The notes under the pieces: model-generated
Told to the model about the DNA's origin: nothing
What the model saw: the letters and a program-made list of their open reading frames with translations, nothing else
Database searches by the model: none
Position numbers and translations under genes: made by a program
In this document: piece after piece, positions 60,601-64,000 of the stretch
Position numbering within the stretch: the first letter of the stretch is position 1
Layout of the letters: every line of letters starts with the position of its first letter
From: Rhodothermales bacterium
GTDB taxonomy: Bacteria; Bacteroidota; Rhodothermia; Rhodothermales; UBA10348
DNA: 64,000 nucleotides
Assembly (NCBI GenBank): GCA_024711125.1
Contig: JANJTM010000068.1
Span: 112,435 to 176,434 of the forward strand
Direction: 5' to 3'

Positions 60601-61950
60601 ATGCGCGTTCCGGCCGTCTTCCTCCTCATCGCCTCCGTCGCGTCCTGCTCCCCCGCCGCGCCGGCCGATCCCGGCGCCGGCGGGCCCTTCCGCGTGTCGC
60701 GCACGGAGTATGCCGAGCGCCTCGAGGGATTCTGGCTCGGGCAGAGCATCGCCAACTGGACCGGGCTCATCACCGAGATGGACAAGCTCGGTGGGGACGG
60801 TTTCGGGGGCCGGGGCGCCGGATTCTACACCCGGGCGGACTGGGGCGGCCCCGACGAGCCCAACATCTGGGGCGGCGCCGGTCCGTCGCCGGACGGCCGG
60901 ATCGACTTCTTTCTCGATCCGCCGGACGGGGCGTGGGGGGCCGACGACGACACCGACATCGAGTACCTCTACCTCCGGCTCACGCAGGCGAGCGACCCGG
61001 TCCGATTGACGGCGGAGCAGATCCGCGACGGCTGGCTGCGGCACGTCTATTCCGACGACAACACCCCGTTCCGGGACGGCGAAGGGCGGCCGGAGAACTA
61101 CCTCTGGGTTTCGAACCAGGCTGCGCACGACCTGATGCGGGAGGGGGTGCTTCCGCCCGAAACCAGCGATCCGGCGCGGAATCCCGGGTTCGAGATGATC
61201 GACGCCCAGCTGACGACCGAGATCTTCGGGCTCTTCGCGCCGGGCCGGCCGGACGTGGCGCTCGACCTCGCGTACCTGCCGATCCGGACCACGGCGCGCG
61301 GCGAGGCGGCCGGGATCGCGGAGTTCTACGTCGTGATGCACGCCCTCGCAGCGATTTCCGACGAACGGGTCCCGGTCGGAAAGCGGTTGCGCGACATGGC
61401 ATCAGAGGCGCGGGGGCGCCTGGTGGAGGGAGGCTATGCCGCCGCCATGTTCGACTACGTCGCGGGGCTGCACGCCGCCGGCGCGCCGTGGGAAGCCGCG
61501 CGCGACTCCCTCTACGAGCGCTACCAGGTGCGCGGGGCCGACGGCTACGACGTTCCGACGCGGGAGCCGGCCTGCGGAGGGTGTTTCGCCGCCGGCATCA
61601 ACTTCGGCGCGAGCCTCGTCAGCCTCTACTGGGGCGACGGCGACCTTCGCGAGACCATCCGCATCGGTGCGCTGGCGGGCTGGGATTCGGACAACCCGAC
61701 GGCCACCTGGGGCGGCCTCATCGGTTTCCTCATCGGCCGCAGGGGCATAGAGGCCGCCTTCGGCCGCACGTTCGCCGACGGATTCCACATCCACCGCACG
61801 CGGGGCGGCTTCGACCGGCCCGTGGACCGCTTCCCCGACATGGCCGCCGCGGGGGTTTCGATCGTCGACCGCGTGGTGGGCTCGATCGCCGGGGGGCGGA
61901 GGAACGGGGAGGAGTGGGTGATTCCGCGCGACCAGCCCACCGTGAAATAA
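60601..61950 (+). CDS. ADP-ribosylglycohydrolase-family lipoprotein
   Basis: A 449-residue protein with a lipobox (IASVASCSP, Cys16) and an ADP-ribosyl-dinitrogen reductase hydrolase (DraG) fold. The first metal motif is AWGADDDTDIEYLYL, an acidic cluster, and the second is LAGWDSDNPTATWGGLIG, matching the GGDTDTxAAxAGxxxG motif of the family. Other parts include LEGFWLGQSIANWTG, the typical start. A lipoprotein DraG homologue cannot act on cytoplasmic ADP-ribosylated proteins, so an extracytoplasmic glycoside or crystallin-like role is more plausible. Its stop lies in the A-tract of the terminator shared with the RRM gene. Confidence 0.85.
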   Translation: MRVPAVFLLIASVASCSPAAPADPGAGGPFRVSRTEYAERLEGFWLGQSIANWTGLITEMDKLGGDGFGGRGAGFYTRADWGGPDEPNIWGGAGPSPDGRIDFFLDPPDGAWGADDDTDIEYLYLRLTQASDPVRLTAEQIRDGWLRHVYSDDNTPFRDGEGRPENYLWVSNQAAHDLMREGVLPPETSDPARNPGFEMIDAQLTTEIFGLFAPGRPDVALDLAYLPIRTTARGEAAGIAEFYVVMHALAAISDERVPVGKRLRDMASEARGRLVEGGYAAAMFDYVAGLHAAGAPWEAARDSLYERYQVRGADGYDVPTREPACGGCFAAGINFGASLVSLYWGDGDLRETIRIGALAGWDSDNPTATWGGLIGFLIGRRGIEAAFGRTFADGFHIHRTRGGFDRPVDRFPDMAAAGVSIVDRVVGSIAGGRRNGEEWVIPRDQPTVK

Positions 61951-61983
61951 AAAAAGCGGCCCCGGAGGTCTCCGGGGCCGCTT
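61949..61983 (-). terminator. Rho-independent terminator of the RRM gene
   Basis: A perfect 13-bp stem (AAGCGGCCCCGGA, 61954-61966, with TCCGGGGCCGCTT, 61971-61983) and a 4-nt loop. On the minus strand it is followed by a run of seven U (A7 at 61949-61955), the classical terminator form, located 28 nt after the RRM gene stop. On the plus strand the same stem sits directly after the glycohydrolase stop and may also stop that transcript. Confidence 0.88.
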
Positions 61984-62010
61984 CGAGATGCGTGGTGCGA
62001 GGCCGCGCGA

Positions 62011-62400
62011 TTACCAGCGGTTGCCGCCGCCACCGCCGTATCCGCCGCCGCTGCCGCCGCTGCGGTTGCCGCCGCCGCCGCCGTAGCCGCCACCGCCGCG
62101 GTTACCACCGCCGCCGTAACCGCCGCCGCTGCGACCGCCGCCGCCGCCGCCCTCGGCCCGCTTGTCCTGGGCCTCGTTGACGCGGAGCGGGCGCCCCATG
62201 TGCTCGACACCGTCGAGCGCCTTGATCGCCGCGGCTGCCCCGGCGTCGTCCATTTCCACGAACCCGAATCCGCGGGAGCGCCCGGTATCCCGGTCATTGA
62301 CTACCACGCAGGATTGTACGGTCCCGTGCTCGGCGAAGAGCTTCTCGAGCTGCTTTTCAGAAAGGTCCCAGGAGAAGTTGCCGACGTAAAGCTTTTTCAT
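62011..62400 (-). CDS. Glycine-rich RNA-binding protein with RRM domain
   Basis: A 129-residue protein with one RNA-recognition motif (residues 3-80): RNP2 is KLYVGNF (3-9) and RNP1 is RGFGFVEM (43-50). The C-terminal ~45 residues are a Gly-rich tail of GGGYGGGGGNR repeats, typical of bacterial Rbp cold-shock-type proteins. These bind single-stranded RNA and act as chaperones. The 5' leader contains a hairpin (62422-62439). A strong intrinsic terminator follows. Confidence 0.95.
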   Translation of the reverse strand: MKKLYVGNFSWDLSEKQLEKLFAEHGTVQSCVVVNDRDTGRSRGFGFVEMDDAGAAAAIKALDGVEHMGRPLRVNEAQDKRAEGGGGGGRSGGGYGGGGNRGGGGYGGGGGNRSGGSGGGYGGGGGNRW

Positions 62401-62421
62401 GTTCTGCTGCTTGGATGAGAT

Positions 62422-62439
62422 GCGGAGCAGTCGCTCCGC
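62422..62439 (-). other. Hairpin in the RRM gene 5' leader
   Basis: GCGGAGC pairs with GCTCCGC around a 4-nt loop, 22 nt upstream of the RRM start. It could regulate translation, for example as a temperature-dependent structure, or be the 3' hairpin of an upstream transcript. The remainder of 62401-62555 shows no gene. Confidence 0.4.
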
Positions 62440-62555
62440 CCGGTCACCATGTCCTCGATGTCGATGGGTCAGCGACCGTTGAACAAAGGTGAACCCCTCA
62501 GGTGGGATTCGTTCCCGAGGGGGGCAAGAGTTCTCGAAATAGGGGCGGACTGCCC

Positions 62556-62785
62556 CTACTCAGCCAGCATCCGGCACTTTTCGTACACGAATTCCGGATC
62601 CAGATCGACTCCGCACTCCCATTCCACGGTGTTGAACGCCACGCGCACCGCCTGGAATGCTCCGGGCGCCCTCAGGCGGCTGAAAACGCCGAAGTCGAGG
62701 TACGGCGACACGTCGAGGTCGCCGACTTCGCCGAGAGTTCCTCCCGGTGCAGCTCGGTCCAGGCGAGGACCAACCGCTCCTGAAT
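62556..62785 (-). pseudogene. Decayed DUF4160-DUF2442 pair
   Basis: Read from the right, a piece of 16 codons (62735-62782) gives QERLVLAWTELHREEL, a DUF4160 C-terminal motif (compare LVVEWGQIHRADL in the intact copy at 42731). After a frame change the downstream part reads GEVGDLDVSPYLDFGVFSRL, then RVAFNTVEWECGVDLDPEFV, the C-terminal half of a DUF2442 protein. The N-terminus of the first gene, its end, and the start of the second are missing. A deletion inside a DUF4160-DUF2442 operon explains it. The DUF2442-frame reading is open from 62858 but includes non-homologous residues first. Confidence 0.6.
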
Positions 62786-62854
62786 CCTGCTCACCGGCCG
62801 AGATCAGGGGGGGCGATATGATCCCGCACCAGACCCCGTACCCACCTTTCCTGC

Positions 62855-63082
62855 TCACGCCGTTTCGTTGGCCACGGTCTGGACGGCTCCTGGGATTCGA
62901 CTCAGCACCACGCGTTCCAGATCGACCTTGCCACGTGCATGATCGATATCGATCCCGATCACCCTGCCGGTGCTGTCCAGATCAAGCAGGAAGTCCGGAG
63001 CCACCTCGATCGTTTCGGCGGCGACTCCATCCGCCAGATCGATATAGAGCTGGTCGGTCTCGGGGTAGTAGTTGAGCTTCAC
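62855..63082 (-). CDS. DUF2283 family protein (putative antitoxin)
   Basis: A 75-residue protein from a GTG (63082). It matches DUF2283: MKLNYYPETDQLYIDLADG, then TIEVAPDFLLDLDSTGRVIG and IDIDHA. DUF2283 proteins are small and often paired with DUF4258, the likely toxin. Its start overlaps the stop of the frame that carries a DUF4258-like tail (63079-63165), as in an intact pair, but the rest of the partner is missing. Function unproven. Confidence 0.8.
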   Translation of the reverse strand: MKLNYYPETDQLYIDLADGVAAETIEVAPDFLLDLDSTGRVIGIDIDHARGKVDLERVVLSRIPGAVQTVANETA

Positions 63083-63165
63083 GGCTTGAATCTCCGGTCG
63101 AAGAATGCATTGAGGATCGTCACCCCGTCGTTACGGAGCCAGGTCCCGAACTCTGAGGCGACCCG
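63079..63165 (-). pseudogene. DUF4258-like C-terminal remnant
   Basis: In this frame the residues read VASEFGTWLRNDGVTILNAF, then FDRRFKP and a stop. This resembles the end of DUF4258 proteins (VVTAFFDRRF). The stop TGA overlaps the GTG start of DUF2283 (GTGA), the arrangement of intact DUF4258-DUF2283 pairs. Only about 28 codons remain, lying in an alternative frame across the 3' end of the DUF5615 gene. It suggests a DUF4258 gene mostly deleted when the next module was inserted. Confidence 0.5.
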
Positions 63166-63499
63166 GCTCCACGATCCAGAGGCGGTCGCTGACATCCCAA
63201 GAGGCCAGTGCGGAAATAGCGGTCTCAGCGCAGGATGCGAGCGCGCGCGTACTCATGCTGTGCGGTCGAAGCAGGACTACACCGGGAGTGCCTCTCTGCC
63301 CATACGATCGCGCGTCCGAGAAGTCCGTATCCAGAGTGACCAACACTCGTGCCTCCGACTCGCACGCGGAGCGAATCCGGGAATCGACCGTGCCCGCGAG
63401 ATCCTCGTCGTACACGTCGTGCACATCGAAGCCCATCGTGACGAACCGGTCCCGGATCGTCCTGGGGATATTCTCGTCAAGCTTGACGCGCACGTTCAC
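63131..63499 (-). CDS. DUF5615 PIN-like protein (putative toxin)
   Basis: A 122-residue protein with the PIN-like signature KLDENIP at the N-terminus, DVHDVYDEDLAGTVDSRI, ARVLVTLDTDFSD and PGVVLLRP. The acidic residues (Asp in LDEN, Asp/Asp in TLDTDFSD) would form a metal-dependent nuclease site. It starts at a GTG that overlaps the stop of DUF433 (GTGA). DUF433-DUF5615 pairs are common toxin-antitoxin candidates in which DUF5615 is the nuclease toxin. The last ~10 residues overlap the DUF4258-like remnant. Confidence 0.85.
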   Translation of the reverse strand: MNVRVKLDENIPRTIRDRFVTMGFDVHDVYDEDLAGTVDSRIRSACESEARVLVTLDTDFSDARSYGQRGTPGVVLLRPHSMSTRALASCAETAISALASWDVSDRLWIVEPGRLRVRDLAP

Positions 63500-63750
63500 G
63501 CCGGCACGGAAACCACCCGTTCCCGCGCGATTTCGGCCGCGTATGCCAGCGCTGCCGAGATATGCTCGCGCCGCAGGCTCGGGTACTCGACAAGAATGCC
63601 TTCGGGTGACTCACCCTCGGCCAGGTTGTCGAGGATGACGTACACCGGAACGCGCGTGCCGCGCATGCACGGCACACCATGCATCCGCTCCGGGTCGATC
63701 CAGATGTGGTCGCGCCAGTCGATCATCGAAGGTGGCGTCAGGATGTGCAT
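63496..63750 (-). CDS. DUF433 family protein (putative antitoxin)
   Basis: An 84-residue DUF433 protein: IDWRDHIWIDPERMHGVPCM, then RGTRVPVYVILDNLAEGESP and AALAYAAEIAR. DUF433 is a winged-helix-like DNA-binding antitoxin family. The ATG at 63750 gives the family start; the frame is open further upstream without homology. It is coupled to the DUF5615 toxin candidate by a 4-nt overlap. Confidence 0.85.
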   Translation of the reverse strand: MHILTPPSMIDWRDHIWIDPERMHGVPCMRGTRVPVYVILDNLAEGESPEGILVEYPSLRREHISAALAYAAEIARERVVSVPA

Positions 63751-63893
63751 CGAGGTCTCTACGACGGGAGATTGAGGTCGTTCCGGGCGCAATTGCGGAC
63801 TTGCGCGCCGCCTTGTCTGCCGATAGACGCGGAACGGCGCTCGGCATAACCTCCCGATCCGAGATTGCTCGCAGCCGGCTTCCAGAGCCCGGG

Positions 63894-63971
63894 TTAGCAC
63901 TCGTCGGGTGCGGCCTGGTCCAGCACGTCAGGGAGGATTTCGGCGGCTTCGTTCAGACTGACAGTCCTCAT
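63894..63971 (-). pseudogene. Possible truncated Phd/YefM-like antitoxin start
   Basis: A 25-codon frame from the ATG at 63971 reads MRTVSLNEAAEILPDVLDQA, then APDEC and a stop, like the first residues of Phd/YefM antitoxins (M.TVSL.EA...L..LLD.A). A single-base shift near the stop would continue as VLTRALEAG. The rest of 63751-64000 shows no other gene. Short length makes this tentative. Confidence 0.35.
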
Positions 63972-64000
63972 GGCTGCAGCTGATTCGGGGCTTCTATCGA

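Noticed and set aside
1..64000. tRNA, rRNA, insertion sequences, integrases or phage genes
   Set aside because: I looked for tRNA-like cloverleaf ends, transposase motifs and integrase signatures and saw none; a covariance search could still find a small RNA.

Overview
The window is 64 kb of GC-rich DNA (roughly two-thirds G+C by eye) with dense bacterial gene content and no rRNA or tRNA gene that I could find. Two secreted proteins end in Por/type IX secretion (T9SS) sorting domains (the amidase at 2819-5389 and the esterase at 28779-30323), and a third such tail survives as a remnant at 42340-42456. T9SS tails belong to the Bacteroidota/Rhodothermota side of the tree. Together with the high GC, many lipoproteins and DUF5916, FIST and VPS10-like proteins, this suggests a heterotroph of the Rhodothermota (Rhodothermia), perhaps marine. 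This placement is inferred, because no phylogenetic marker gene is complete here.

Layout. 1-2758: a minus-strand FIST-FIST-histidine kinase operon, cut by the window edge. 2819-6360: a T9SS-exported amidase coupled to a beta-propeller protein. 6692-10195: sulfatase, saccharopine-dehydrogenase-like oxidoreductase and branched-chain aminotransferase. 10375-20004: a phosphodiester glycosidase coupled to a four-PAS hybrid kinase, a DUF5916 outer-membrane protein, an APC permease and an M28 peptidase. 20012-24204: TerC with two tandem paralogous lipoproteins, then RNase D with DUF2164. 24334-28409: a GH2 enzyme with an inserted discoidin-like domain, and a uracil-DNA glycosylase. 28779-40185: an eight-gene minus-strand glycan-utilisation operon (GH94-like phosphorylase, MFS sugar porter, GH2-like hydrolase, LacI regulator, ChaN/Ere-like lipoprotein, GH10 xylanase, HELGH membrane protein, CE1-like esterase), with LacI-type palindromes upstream of its first gene. 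40837-48699: M24 peptidase, a DUF4160-DUF2442 pair, a giant sortilin-like beta-propeller protein, a Fic protein with an array of four operator boxes, and an endonuclease/exonuclease/phosphatase lipoprotein. 48939-59396: a hybrid kinase with an AraC output domain, followed by a compact eight-gene operon (UbiA prenyltransferase, lipid kinase, ThiL/AIR-synthase-like protein, alpha-oxoamine synthase, ABC permease, ABC ATPase, BtaA-like DUF3419 protein, GNAT). This is the strongest candidate for an undescribed biosynthetic system, probably for an unusual amino-lipid or prenylated lipid. 59521-62400: a class-C serine hydrolase behind a 24-bp palindrome, an ADP-ribosylglycohydrolase and a glycine-rich RRM protein with its terminator. 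62556-63971: a cluster of intact and decayed toxin-antitoxin modules.

Three further themes. First, three AT-richer intergenic islands (near 6553, 28617 and 40658), each 3' of a minus-strand gene, carry hairpins whose stems differ but whose loops share a GGCC plus A/T5 core; two also hold 51-52 bp tandem repeats. Second, several toxin-antitoxin loci look like deletion scars in which part of the first gene is joined to the 3' end of the second. Third, 4-nt start/stop overlaps (ATGA or GTGA) are very common and were used to choose many starts.
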